In this document: one piece after another, positions 1 to 10,427 of the stretch
Numbering within the stretch: the stretch's first letter is position 1
How the letters are laid out: each line of letters opens with the position of its first letter
The notes under the pieces: model-generated
The model's database searches: none
Seen by the model: the letters and a program-made list of their open reading frames with translations, nothing else
Told to the model about the DNA's origin: nothing
From: Blattamonas nauphoetae
Lineage: Eukaryota; Preaxostyla; Oxymonadida
Direction: 5' to 3'
Assembly: GCA_033064195.1 (NCBI GenBank)
Contig: JARBJD010000307.1
Coordinates: 22,714-86,713, forward strand
Length of the DNA stretch: 64,000 nt
Position numbers and translations under genes: made by a program

Positions 1-988
1 TTTTAGGAATCATTGGTGGATCAATTCTCATTCTGTCACTTCCTTTCTCTCTCTGAATTTTCCTGGGATGTGCAGCACTCCATCTATGATCATATTCCTC
101 ATACCAATCCTGAAATGATCTTCCTCCGAATGGGATTTGTTTTGTGTGAGTCAGAATGAAGTCAAGATCTTCGTTCGCTATCTTTCTGTTTATTGAGGCT
201 CGAACAAATGTGTCTCTGTTCATTTTATTTGCATCCAGCATGTGAGAGGTAATAAAGTGTTCCATTTGCTTTTGATTATTCATTATTGAGTTCTCAGCTT
301 TGATCTGTTCATCTTCTGAGTCATTTCTCTGTTGATGATCAAACAATCCTTTCATATGTTCCAACTTTTTGAGCACTTGCTGTGTCGTCGGTTCGTAGTG
401 TCTGATCTCTCTCACAGGGTGTTTGGACGCAGTTGTTCTGATTGACATTGGTGGATTGGGAATAGTGACATCATCCTCCTCCTCTTCAAATCTCCTCTCC
501 TTCATTGGATATTCATATTCAAACCCCATTGATTTCAAGTTTCTCATCTGTCCAGGAAGAACTAGGTCTTCAGGTGATTCTATTGCTATTGGTCTTTGCA
601 CTGGAATTGGTATTGGTCTTGCCTCTGCAGGCCTTCGAATCCGTGGTGAAAAATTCACTCTCTGAGTCACCTCGTGATGATAAAATTGATATGCTTCGAA
701 TGCAAGTTTAGCAGTGCTATCCCGAATACGAACTCCTAGGAAGTTGCTTACAAATTGTTGAACTACTCTTCTTCCATCAGGTAGTGATAATTCAGGAGAT
801 AAACCTCCATTGAACCAATCCTCGAAGTATGTTTCATCATTTCCATCAAAAGGTCCATTAGAATCAGCGCCATGATAGACAGGTAAAACGTTAGTTAAAG
901 TCCATTTCTTTTCGACTATTTCGTTTTTGGAATGCTGTGTGCACCGAAGGAACCTATTCACTAAAGTATTAATCTGTCGTGTATTCAT
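1..988 (-). CDS. Polinton retroviral-type integrase, N-terminal part (copy A, partial)
   Basis: The ATG at 988 opens a frame with no stop to the window edge, about 329 residues, closely matching the first half of the copy B integrase at 18742. The visible part contains a segment with a YFxDWxNG motif, a Pro-rich linker and a helical FDHQQRND region. The catalytic core lies beyond the edge. It starts 23 bp after the pPolB stop. A T-rich stretch with ATA before the ATG resembles the leaders of the other copies. This family joins element ends to target DNA; function here is inferred from the complete copies. Confidence 0.85.
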   Translation of the reverse strand, partial: MNTRQINTLVNRFLRCTQHSKNEIVEKKWTLTNVLPVYHGADSNGPFDGNDETYFEDWFNGGLSPELSLPDGRRVVQQFVSNFLGVRIRDSTAKLAFEAYQFYHHEVTQRVNFSPRIRRPAEARPIPIPVQRPIAIESPEDLVLPGQMRNLKSMGFEYEYPMKERRFEEEEDDVTIPNPPMSIRTTASKHPVREIRHYEPTTQQVLKKLEHMKGLFDHQQRNDSEDEQIKAENSIMNNQKQMEHFITSHMLDANKMNRDTFVRASINRKIANEDLDFILTHTKQIPFGGRSFQDWYEEYDHRWSAAHPRKIQREKGSDRMRIDPPMIPK

Positions 989-1011
989 TTATACAAAAAT
1001 AAAGTTTGTGT

Positions 1012-4000
1012 TTATTCAATTCTAAAATCAGTAGCTTTCAGTCCATGAATGAATGGAGGACACGATTCATTTTCAAGTACGATTGCTTTCAGATGGATTC
1101 CACTGAGACTGAGTTTCTGTTGTTGTATTTTCGCAATCTCAAATCCATTGGTGTCCTCTTCACTCACGACTCTTCTCGTCTGAAAGTTCAGTGTTGTAGT
1201 CACAGTTTTCTCTCCATTAAGACATTTCACATAATCGACACTCGTGATATTTGTTTTCTTCAGAGAAACTCCTTTGATTTTGCATTTCTCATCGAGAGAG
1301 TAACACTTGGGTGCAAGACAGATCATCTGTTCACCTTCCTTTTCAATAGCTAATCCCAACAGTTTCTTCTCATCATCGACACCCTTTTCAGGATTGGGGA
1401 ACCATTCGTATTTGTGAGCATCATAGAATTCTTTGTCAGCAATCACGTGTTCAAATTGTTGATGAATACCAGCATTCGGATCACCTGCAATTGCCCAATC
1501 TGCAGAGTCAGTGTCTCCCTCACAGAAGTGAATCTTGTTCATATCTAGACACTTGTACATGAAATTGTAGATGAAATTCAGATACCAGAACTTCGCATTG
1601 TCGAGTGTGAAAACCGCTTCTTGCAGACAAGTTTTGCATGATGCTTTCTCTCGATCTTCGATCACAATGTAGTTGTCCTCATTGATTTCTCTTGTCGCTA
1701 CAAATCCTTTCATCATCTGTTTCAAATATGTTCTCTTCTCATTGCAGATTGTGATCGAGTTGTATTTCTCAGTGTTCATTCCATCGTATCCGTAACTTCC
1801 ATTCAAGTTGGTCTTACAGAACTGCTCTTTTCCCTTGTTTCCAACCTTCATTGCTTCTATTCTGTCATTCATAAATGAGGTTACAAATGGTTCAAATCCA
1901 GCATGTCTCGAGAACACCATCACACTCTTTACGTCATCAATAATGAAGTGGCAATAGTCGATGAGGAACCACAGATAGTATGTCGAAAAGAACATATACT
2001 GATCGTGTGTGCTCAAGAGTTGGGTTAGCTTTCTTTGTTTGTCATCAGTTTTCAATCCATGCTTCTTCATCAGTGAATATGTCTTCTCTCCAATGGTCTC
2101 TTCTGTCGTATTGACCACAATGTTTCTGAAGATTGGTGGGAAGTTAATGAACTCATTTATGTACTTCTCGTCGATGTGTCCTTTCAGTTCTGCAACAAAT
2201 AGTGTCTTCTGATTCTTGTCTTCGATAATCTTACGGCATTCTTTATCTCCTGTTGCGGTGAATAAGCATCGTCCTGGCATGTACATTCTGTGTTTGGTGT
2301 ATGGATTGTTCTTGTTCTTGATTGATGAGAAAGCACTTGGATAGAGGGAATTAAAGTCAACACCACAGACATGAGTCATTTTATGTTCTGTATCAGTGGA
2401 GACAACTTTTCCATCTTCATACTTGAAGTGATTGATTGGTGTCACGTCTTTAATGTTCTGTCGATGTTGAACATTTGATAATCCACCAGTCACAGCTGCT
2501 CTGAGTTTGTGATATGTTTGCTCGTGTGTCAGAGTCATTGGTAGTGATTTCCAGATGCAGTACTTCTTCAGTTGAATTCTCAATCTTGTGAGATGTTCAT
2601 CATGGTCTGACTTGTAGGTGTTGCAGTAATCACAGCAGATCTTAACGTTCTCTTTTGAATGTCCTTTCGAATTGTCGATTCGATCCAGTGTTGGTCGCAC
2701 TGCTTGTGAGAAGTGACTCTTGCAGATATAGCACACTCTCTTGCACTGTTGAACGAACCACTCATAGTCTGCTTCAGTGACATTTTTGTCAGTACTGGGA
2801 TGAGCTTTCTGGTCTTGATAGATGTACGATGCAACTTTGTACTTCCAGTATTGCTTGGTGATTTTTATTTCTCCAGATTGATCCACTCCATTGAAATCAT
2901 CGTCGATATCAAAGTCTTTGTAGGCACACGCATATTTGATTGCAGAAGCGTTGGCTGACAATGAGAGATTGTGCAACATATCCACTTTGTATTGGAAGTT
3001 CAGATCAATCAGATTATCCAGTGGTGCAATCATACATTCGACATCTCGGATGTTGTAGAATTTCAGATATTCCCAACGGTTCTTGAATCCTTGTTTGTTC
3101 CAATCATCAAGGTACATTTGGTAATCACTGTCGGACATTTCACTGTTGTTCAGACTGGAATAGAATTCATATTTGGAGAACGGTTCTTGTTTGCTCAGTA
3201 CTATGTCGTAGTCTGATGAATCAAATGATTCGTAAGCAAAGAATGATTTCTGAAGTGTCGTATTACCTCCGAAAGCTTTGACTGCATTATCCAAAGTCAT
3301 TGGTCCGGTATACGACATCATGTCAATAAAGCGAAGAACCTGTTGTGTCTTCTCATGTCGGATCAGTACTTGTTTGTACTTCGTTGTGGATCCAAGGAAG
3401 CTCACCACTTTCCAATCCTGATCAACGAGATCACGGAAGATGAGATTGATGTCAAATCTGGAACTGTTGAATCCAATGACACTGACTTCATTTTGTGAGG
3501 GAATTTCTGGGTCTTCATAGTAGTTGTCTTCTCGAACTGTCTCAGCATATTTGAAGAGTTCTCTGATCCATTGCTTCACAAAGTCTTTTCCATCTCGAAG
3601 ATCAAAGTAGATTGACTTCACCCCTGATTTTGTTTTGATTGCAGATGCAACGGAGAGAGGCTTCAAGTGTGAGATCAGTTGTGTGTTGTCATCAGAGAAT
3701 AAATTGTCAAGAATGAGATCTTCCATGGTTTCGAAATCGTATGTGATATAGTATTGTGTTGGTTTGAATTCGTCTTGTCTCTTGTGTGCCATCAGAAATT
3801 CAAATGTTCGATTGTTGAGAATATGTGGAACGTATGGTCTTGGTGTCTTGTCAAGTGAGATCTTCTTCACATGTTTTCCATCAAGTTCTTTGCACTCTCT
3901 GAGATGCTTCTCAAAATCTCTGCTGTAATTTTTATTCTTCACTTGGAATCCTCTTGACTGACAATACGGACAGAGTTTGTATCCAGTGATTTTCTCAGGA

Positions 4001-5382
4001 TCCACAATGAACATCACATGAACGAGTGTGGCTGTTAGTGGAATCATCAGAAGTGGGAGAACTCTTGCATCGTCATTTTCGTTGACATACGATTGACTGA
4101 GGAAATATCGCTTCTTGTCTTCGTCGTATTCATAAATGTGAACTGTGATGTTAAATTGAATCATTGCTTTCTCAATGTCACATGCAATATCAAACCCAGG
4201 AAACTTCTGAAGATGTGGAGTCAATTGTCGAGATTGGAGATGAGTGAGATTCATCCATTGTGCGAACAATCTGTAGGCTTCACTGTTCCTCATATTGATG
4301 GATATTTTCTTCCCTGGAACTTCTGGAAGTGTGAGGAATGATAGTGCTTGAAAGAAGCAGATATTGTACTCTGAATCGATGAATCGAACGTTTCTCGTTT
4401 TGATGTGTTCAGTGAGAATTGCATTTGCTTTTCCTGCAACTGGGAATCGATAGACTGCAACTAGAATGGAGTGGAATGCGATGTACATTGTCTTCGTATC
4501 CATTAGTGTTCTCTCTTGTGATTCTTTGATCAGATTGATCGCATATTTTGAATACTCACTGATGTCTCCAGCACTTCTTATCACTGTTGGGAAACTCTTC
4601 GATGTGTTCTCCAATTCTGGTCTGAAGTCATTGTATGTTGTCTCATCTTTGTCTTTTCTTTCGATGATCTTTCCAAAGTCAATACTAATTTTGAATGGAT
4701 GATCCTTCTCTTTGTCGAACACTGCTTTGATGAAGGGTGTAATTTCTTCAACGTTCTTCAAGTGATTGTGGAAGTACAACTGATATGGTTTTCCATTATC
4801 TTCAACCTTCTCAACCTCATTCTTTTTGAACTTCCTTCGTGCATTCATCAGACAAGAATTGAATGCTGCTTTGTCTCGTGGTTCAGCGAGTAAGATACAT
4901 TCATCAAATCCATCGAATGTCTGCACTTCTCTTTTTTCCATTTGTTCATTTTTCTTCTGAATGATTAACAGATTCTTCATCCAATGATCCATCAGCTTCT
5001 CTTCAATTGATTTCAGTTTCCACGTCATTTTGAACACTTGCTTTTTCAGTTCATCTTTGTTCACTCTTGGATTTTCTTTCATGATTTGCATTCTTGCTTT
5101 GCTGTCTTCTTCATTCATCATTGCATTGTTATTGTGCTCTTCCAGTTTGTGAATAAAATCATCAATCTGATAGTTGGTAATATTCCTTATCTCTCCTTCA
5201 AAATGGAGATCTGGATTCTTGAGCATTGACAGGAGATATGCACGATGATGTTGGTAGTTTCTAATGTTTGGATTATATGTTCGATCATAGCCATGTTCAT
5301 CCTTGAATTCAAAGGTGGTGTTTGGAAATAGCTCTCTTATTTTCGTGATGCTGTCTGTGACAAATTTCAGTGTCGCCGCCAT
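1012..5382 (-). CDS. Protein-primed family B DNA polymerase (pPolB) with OTU-like, zinc-finger and HNH-like segments, intact
   Basis: One open frame of 1456 residues, the only unbroken pPolB here. From the N terminus: a Lys-rich helical region; an OTU-protease-like segment (about 335-460) with NICFFQALS and a distal LVH; a CPYC...H...C zinc finger (about 468-495); exonuclease motifs YDFETM (about 548), GFNSSRFD (about 640) and YNIRD (about 778); an HNH-like segment with CYIC, LDRIDN, GH and CDYCN (about 880-932); then polymerase motifs DFNSLYPS (about 1010), KTNLNGSYG (about 1195) and GDTDS (about 1293). SLYP and NGxYG forms are typical of protein-primed polymerases, which replicate linear element DNA from a terminal protein. 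The residue after DTDSA is Asp, where copies B, C and D have Tyr. Catalysis is inferred from motifs. Confidence 0.93.
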   Translation of the reverse strand: MAATLKFVTDSITKIRELFPNTTFEFKDEHGYDRTYNPNIRNYQHHRAYLLSMLKNPDLHFEGEIRNITNYQIDDFIHKLEEHNNNAMMNEEDSKARMQIMKENPRVNKDELKKQVFKMTWKLKSIEEKLMDHWMKNLLIIQKKNEQMEKREVQTFDGFDECILLAEPRDKAAFNSCLMNARRKFKKNEVEKVEDNGKPYQLYFHNHLKNVEEITPFIKAVFDKEKDHPFKISIDFGKIIERKDKDETTYNDFRPELENTSKSFPTVIRSAGDISEYSKYAINLIKESQERTLMDTKTMYIAFHSILVAVYRFPVAGKANAILTEHIKTRNVRFIDSEYNICFFQALSFLTLPEVPGKKISINMRNSEAYRLFAQWMNLTHLQSRQLTPHLQKFPGFDIACDIEKAMIQFNITVHIYEYDEDKKRYFLSQSYVNENDDARVLPLLMIPLTATLVHVMFIVDPEKITGYKLCPYCQSRGFQVKNKNYSRDFEKHLRECKELDGKHVKKISLDKTPRPYVPHILNNRTFEFLMAHKRQDEFKPTQYYITYDFETMEDLILDNLFSDDNTQLISHLKPLSVASAIKTKSGVKSIYFDLRDGKDFVKQWIRELFKYAETVREDNYYEDPEIPSQNEVSVIGFNSSRFDINLIFRDLVDQDWKVVSFLGSTTKYKQVLIRHEKTQQVLRFIDMMSYTGPMTLDNAVKAFGGNTTLQKSFFAYESFDSSDYDIVLSKQEPFSKYEFYSSLNNSEMSDSDYQMYLDDWNKQGFKNRWEYLKFYNIRDVECMIAPLDNLIDLNFQYKVDMLHNLSLSANASAIKYACAYKDFDIDDDFNGVDQSGEIKITKQYWKYKVASYIYQDQKAHPSTDKNVTEADYEWFVQQCKRVCYICKSHFSQAVRPTLDRIDNSKGHSKENVKICCDYCNTYKSDHDEHLTRLRIQLKKYCIWKSLPMTLTHEQTYHKLRAAVTGGLSNVQHRQNIKDVTPINHFKYEDGKVVSTDTEHKMTHVCGVDFNSLYPSAFSSIKNKNNPYTKHRMYMPGRCLFTATGDKECRKIIEDKNQKTLFVAELKGHIDEKYINEFINFPPIFRNIVVNTTEETIGEKTYSLMKKHGLKTDDKQRKLTQLLSTHDQYMFFSTYYLWFLIDYCHFIIDDVKSVMVFSRHAGFEPFVTSFMNDRIEAMKVGNKGKEQFCKTNLNGSYGYDGMNTEKYNSITICNEKRTYLKQMMKGFVATREINEDNYIVIEDREKASCKTCLQEAVFTLDNAKFWYLNFIYNFMYKCLDMNKIHFCEGDTDSADWAIAGDPNAGIHQQFEHVIADKEFYDAHKYEWFPNPEKGVDDEKKLLGLAIEKEGEQMICLAPKCYSLDEKCKIKGVSLKKTNITSVDYVKCLNGEKTVTTTLNFQTRRVVSEEDTNGFEIAKIQQQKLSLSGIHLKAIVLENESCPPFIHGLKATDFRIE

Positions 5383-5425
5383 TTACTACAAATTAAAAAA
5401 TCCGAAAATAAAAAAAGTTGAGCGT

Positions 5426-5815
5426 TTATTTCTGTTTTCTCTGATGGGGCTTTATCGTTGCCTTTAGCCAGGAATCAAGTCTAATTCTGAACACTTCACT
5501 TCCACCAATCTCTCGATATGTGAATGGAACCAGAACTTTCGTGTACTCACCGACGAGCTCACAATTGTACTTCCTCAGTTCATTTTCAACGAATGATTGA
5601 GTGTAGTGTCGACGTTTTGCTAAGTGAGGTCTGTTTCCTTGATTCCACAACTTTGGTTTTATTCTCCATTCAACTCCCTCATGAACATACGTCACCGGCA
5701 CATTATTTCTGACATACTCAGAGACGAGTGAACAGTTCTCTTCTCTCTTTGATTCAATTAATGCTTGTTCTGAACATACTCGACGTCTTTCGTTGTACAT
5801 CACAGTTGGATTCAT
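5426..5815 (-). CDS. Small basic two-repeat protein (copy A)
   Basis: 129 residues in two imperfect repeats of about 55. Each has a helix ending ENC(S/E)LVxEY, a V-x-Y core and a Trp followed by a basic PH segment. The spacing resembles DNA-binding repeats associated with homing nucleases, but I cannot assign the family. It is shorter than the 194-residue copy C homolog, which has an additional N-terminal part. It precedes pPolB in copies A, B and C, so a replication or DNA-binding role is plausible but unproven. The 5' flank is separated from this gene by the element at 5843. Confidence 0.75.
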   Translation of the reverse strand: MNPTVMYNERRRVCSEQALIESKREENCSLVSEYVRNNVPVTYVHEGVEWRIKPKLWNQGNRPHLAKRRHYTQSFVENELRKYNCELVGEYTKVLVPFTYREIGGSEVFRIRLDSWLKATIKPHQRKQK

Positions 5816-5842
5816 TTAATACAAATTAAAAAATTCAAAAAT

Positions 5843-6327
5843 AGGCTTGTCTGACCGGCACTGACCGGTCAGTTTTCGCCGAAAAGTACTGACGGTCACT
5901 GACCGGAGAAATTCTGAAACCCATTATCGAGAGTTACCGTTTCTCCGAAGGTGAACAGATTTAAATTGACCGAAACTCAATTGCATGATTTTCAGAGTCT
6001 TTTCTTCTGGATCTAAGCTGGTTTTGTTTCAAATCACTTATTTCAATCTATTCATGTAGTTTTTTTGTATATAACCGAATCTTTTGGTTCGATAACTTTT
6101 AGTGTTGATCGACCCATTAATTGTTCCAGGCTGATTGGAAAAAGTCAAAAACAAGTGAAATCTCATATTCGTTGATAATAAAGAAATAAGAAACCAAGTA
6201 GATGTCCATGTACATTATGTCTGGCCTGATATGTACACTGTAGTCTTCCACTGTCTTGCGCCTTTCCGTGACATGTTGTAAGCTCACTTTTCCCCATGTT
6301 CTGTTCTCCATTCCTCTCCCGTTGATA
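5843..6327. repeat. Left terminal repeat of the 6.3-kb element and adjoining non-coding DNA
   Basis: The first 120 bp contain iterated ACTGACCGG/CCGGTCAGT words, including a short palindrome, then a stretch ending TTTCTCCGAA that recurs at 7620-7635. The remainder to 6327 shows no convincing gene. Confidence 0.6.
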
Positions 6328-7105
6328 TCAAGAATCAATCACAGTCGTTGCTTGGATGAGTCGAACACATCGACGATGATCTGGTCGAGGAGTGCAATTC
6401 GTAGGATTGGATGATCCTTGCGTTCCTTTTATCAATTTATCCGTCGGCATCTCTTTCGTAATGAGCAGAATATCGGTTGATCGCGATTGTGTCCTTGCGA
6501 TGACGGAAGAGGAGGTGAATGATGAAGTGGAGAAAGAGAGAGAACAAAGAAGAGTCCTGGGAAGGCGAACGAGGAGATCCTGTTGATGATGTTCGATTCT
6601 GGTTGAAGATGTCATCTGGCACGATAGATTGGCGTGAGTCAGCTCCTGAACAAACTGCCAGTTCTTTTCACTCTTCATCCAACTCCACGTCTTGGTGCAG
6701 GAGAATGCAGGATCAAAATTGGTTCTGATGCTGGACTCATGTTTCCAGATCCGTGCGTGACGGCTACAATGATTTCTTTCGAAGAGAGAAGGACTGAATG
6801 TGTAAAGCGATGCCTCACTCGACAGCTCGTCAAGAAAACGGTAGCATGCGTTCGTGATTGTGCAGTTAATATCCTCCAACAGCATTCTGCGAAGTTCGTC
6901 TTCACTTTGCATTAGTTCTTCGTTTCTACGTTGGAGTTTGGCAAGAATCTCTTCGGTTTCTTTTCGTTTGGCTTCTTCTTCGAGCTGCCGCCGCATTTTG
7001 ACTTCAAGTTGTTGCTGTTCGAGTTTTCGGTTGACTTCATCGTCTTCCTTTTGTTTCTTCCCTTCTTCTTCCTTTTCACGTTGCTTGTCATCACGGAGTT
7101 GGGCT
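6328..7105 (-). pseudogene. Coiled-coil protein fragment, host-like
   Basis: Open from a TAA at 7105 down to 6328. The first 80 or so residues are a dense Glu/Lys/Arg/Gln coiled coil with LRRDDKQ-like and RRQLEEEAKRKE stretches, followed by NACYRFLDEL. The later half loses plausible composition and alternative frames look equally good, suggesting a frameshift near 6780. No domain was recognised. It lies between two copies of the element's terminal repeat, so it may be captured host sequence; a spliced host exon is the alternative. Confidence 0.4.
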
Positions 7106-7499
7106 TAATCTGAAAGACGACCGTCCTCCTCCATGTCTGAACGAGTCCACTTTGTTTGTCGTGTTGGATTGAAGCGAGTCAGATCATCCCTATCATGGAG
7201 GTTAGATCCATCCTTTTCTTGTCGTCGAGATCGACACGGCGAACGAGGACGACGACTCGTCGGACGAGACCGTCGGACGAGACCGTCGGAGTGACTGTCT
7301 TTCCATCAGGCATGTCCGATCCTTCCACTCTAATCCACAATCTAGTCCCAGTCGTGATCGAGCGCACCAGAATCAAGAAAGAGGGACGGATCGCGGACAG
7401 AATTGAAAAGTGACTGTTACATGATTTCAGTAAGAACAGAGTGACATTATTATCTGCAATCGTGCCAGTTTCTTATGAATATATGGTGTTTCTTGATCT
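7106..7499. other. No gene recognised
   Basis: There is a CGACG-rich stretch with a short direct repeat of CGGACGAGACCGT at 7259-7290. No frame has domain-like content. Confidence 0.4.
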
Positions 7500-7640
7500 G
7501 GTGAGATCGGACCCTTTGAAAAAAAGTGAACTGACACTGACCGGCACTGACCGGTCAGTTTTCACCGAAAAGTACTGACGGTCACTGACCGGAGAAATTA
7601 CCGAACCCATAGTCGAGAGATACTATTTCTCCGAAGTGGT
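7500..7640. repeat. Internal end-to-end junction of terminal repeats
   Basis: Positions 7505-7545 (GGACCCTTTGAA, then GAACTGACACTGACCGGC) match the right end of the element at 12096-12135. Immediately after, 7546-7640 match the left-end sequence at 5862-5960. A right end is therefore fused to a left end inside the element, as if two related units were joined in tandem. Confidence 0.6.
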
Positions 7641-7804
7641 TTCCAAAACAACGGAAATTCGAATCATTAACCAAAGAATCCTTGAATTTCCTTAGGATAT
7701 GCCACAATTGATTTATTATCATTGCACTTCAGCTCTCTCACTCTTATTTTCGGAGAGTAATTCCTCAAATGTTCGGAAAAAACAGTTACGGGCACTTGAT
7801 CGAG

Positions 7805-10427
7805 CTAAACCACAATCTTCCCCAACGACACTGAAATGGCTGGTTTGGTCTGCGAAGAGGCGAAGAGGATGGTTAGCGAGGAGAGAGTCAGCACAGAGTT
7901 GGCTGAGGATGTTGTGAACTGACCCGTCTTCGAGAGTGTGATTGTGTTTCCAGTGATCGTCGCTTTGTGTCCACCACACGAAAACGGCGTCGATTGTGCA
8001 AGTCCAGTTTGGAGTTCGATTGTGATTGGCTTCAGCTTTCCTTCTGTTTTGATCCATTCGCTGCTAGTCGGGTCTGAACAAGATCGATTGACGAGCAAGG
8101 ATTCACAGAGAAGCCACATAGCTCCCCATCGGACCCACTCGAACTTGCGAATCCTGTCGATCTCACATCAGCCAGGAACAGCACAAGAGGAATATCGTCT
8201 GACGAGTTCACTGTGTTCCATCCTCGATGCATGTCCACCGGCGCTGCTGGTTTTGGTGATGGCTGAGGCCAGTGACTGTGCTTCCACAAACACTGCCGAT
8301 CCACTCATAATCGCTGAGCATGATTCGAATGACGTCCCTGCTTCAACAGCGAATGAACCTGTCGATGAGAGCACAATCGACAAAGCTCCTCCCTTCCCAG
8401 ACGACGAATACAATTTGAATGTCGTGTCTGCAACCGTCAGTTTCGATCCTGCTCCCAGTTGAGCCAGAATCACTCCTCCATCTCCAACCGACGACACTGA
8501 CTCGAACGAGCTACTTGCGATGGAAAGAATCTGGTTGTTGTTTCCATTTGTGCTCAGGAACGCCCCTCCTCCACTTTCTGTCTGCGAGATCGTTTTGAAT
8601 TCACAGCCAGTAGACACAGACATTGTCGATGCTCCTTCCATTTTGATCAGCGACGCCGTGTGAGCGGCTGAGGGAGGGGTCGTGATCGTCACTGTGCTGG
8701 AGAGGGTCAGTGTGCTTCCTTTCACAACGAGCAGAGACTGTGAGAGTGATGAGGGAAGTGTGATGTCAATCGATGACAAAGTGAGTGAGCCAACTTCCAC
8801 AATTATCTGTCCATCAGATTCAAAAAGCAGTGATGCCTCAGAAGACGAAGAGATCAACGCACCTGTCTCGGGGCATTCGAGAAGAGTTGAGAGAGTGATG
8901 TTTGAGCCCAGGCTGATTTCGGTCTTCGTCAGTCATTCCGGCTTCCGGTATTTGGTACTAAAAAAAACAAGAAAGGGGCGATCAATGAGAACGAGCTTTC
9001 AATTCCATTTCTATTTATCATTCTTCAATGAAACAGCAGGAAAGACCAGTAATTATTGAACAAGTGATGCAAGAATGAAAATAAAGCAATCGTCAATGGG
9101 GTCAGATTGAGATCAATCCATAATTTCAACTTGAGTCCAGTTGAGCAGACTCCACACTGTCTTCAGCAGGAAGAAATAGAAATTGAGGAACGAACAACCA
9201 TCTCATGTGATCATATCAATGTCACCCACTGCTCTAATTTTTTATTTTTCTTAAATTCGCGGACAACTTGAGATCAACCCTTTCCTTGAAAAAAACGAGA
9301 ACCAAATACCGGAAGCCGGAATGACTGGTGTGAGCAGCGAGAAGGCGAAATCGAGTGACGAGCAAGGAAGACGCTCCTGACCACACTTTCCATGATCCCA
9401 GAACCCTTCCGACATAAACACAGCTCCATTCGTGTGTGGATACAAATGATACCCAAGCGGTCCGATGTTCGTCGTGTTTGTCGAATCTGACCAAAAAAAC
9501 TTGCTCCAACTGAGCTTTAGTCATCGTGGTGTTCGTCCCAATCAGACTCGTCCAATCATCAGAAATGACAGCTCCCACATCTTGTCCCTCCAGAAACACT
9601 TCATGACTTCCAGTCATCCCAGCTGTGAAGATCGACACACTCTTCATCACAACATCCCCAGACGCTTCGTTCTTCATCGACACAAATGAAACCCTCTTCA
9701 GCGACAGTGTCGACGCTCCACTCATCTTGACGAAGCTGCTGGTTCCAGAGAATGAAAGAGGGATGAATTCGACGCTTTCGGGACGAAGAGATCCACCTTT
9801 CACATCGAAGAACGACTTCTGGCGAGATACTCCAATCTGTGAAGCTGTTTCTGTGAATCCAAGAGAGGCGAGCGAGAGAGAGCCATCAGAGAGATGAGCA
9901 AAGCTCTGAGCGGTCGATTGCATGACCATCAGCGAACGTGCTGAACCCAACCCAGTGACAGTGATGGTCTTCTTGCTGGTGATGGAGAGAGTGGATTCAC
10001 TTGTCGTTCCTTCTGCAACGTTGAGTTTGTATTCAAAAGTTGGCATGAGTCGATCGACAATCCCTGAGAGCGATTGACACCCGACACTTGTTGACCAGCA
10101 GAACTGCTCGTCTGTTCCATCTTCTGGGTCGATTGTGATGGACGCTGCGTGAGGGAGAAAGACAGTTGATATGTCTCCATTGACTGAAGAACGCGGTGAG
10201 GAACAGACGCTGAACGACGACGCGATGGGAGTGGCGAGGGAGACACTCGACGATGAATCGATGAAGAGTGACGAGGCCGACTGCCCAGCACAGTTTTCGA
10301 AGAGAAGACCAGAGAGGGCCAGAGTGTCGCAGGAGGTGATTGAGAGTGCGGCTTCATGTGATGTCGACAGGAGACGAGAGAGGGTGGCGACAGACATCGA
10401 GACAGATTGAACAACTGCTTGTTTCAT
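7805..10427 (-). pseudogene. Ser/Thr-rich right-handed beta-helix (pectin-lyase-like) surface protein, broken
   Basis: Minus-strand pieces at 9328-10427, 8168-8930 and 7805-8119 read as one protein type: short beta-strand rungs with runs of S, T, G and V (SLSIASL, TLSSTVTI), FENC and FESCS turns, and a CSSLDFAFSLL motif in a shifted frame near 9365. These are typical of large parallel beta-helix surface repeat proteins abundant in some metamonads. A MITE at 8931-9327 splits it and small frameshifts follow. The N terminus lacks a clear signal peptide, so it is probably a fragment. It lies inside the 6.3-kb element as apparent cargo. Confidence 0.6.
8931..9327. mobile_element. 397-bp MITE with perfect 27-bp TIRs
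   Basis: The end at 8931-8957 begins CAGTCATTCCGGCTTCC and is repeated exactly inverted at 9301-9327. A GT precedes the left end and follows the right end, a possible 2-bp duplication. No coding capacity. It splits the beta-helix gene; removing it with one GT keeps the flanking minus-strand frame continuous. Confidence 0.75.

Larger units (their letters stand above)
1..5842 (-). mobile_element. Polinton copy A, gene-bearing part (continues past left edge)
   Basis: Three minus-strand genes lie in the order repeat protein, pPolB, integrase, matching copies B, C and D. The integrase runs off the left edge, so the ATPase and structural genes would lie outside the window. The 5' flank is interrupted at 5842 by another element; sequence resembling the 5' flank of copy B resumes at about 12163. 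Copy A therefore points toward copy B, head to head. Confidence 0.88.

Noticed and set aside
1006-1353. Plus-strand open frame opposite pPolB
   Set aside because: Antisense shadow of the conserved minus-strand polymerase, as are the other plus-strand frames between 2009 and 5229.
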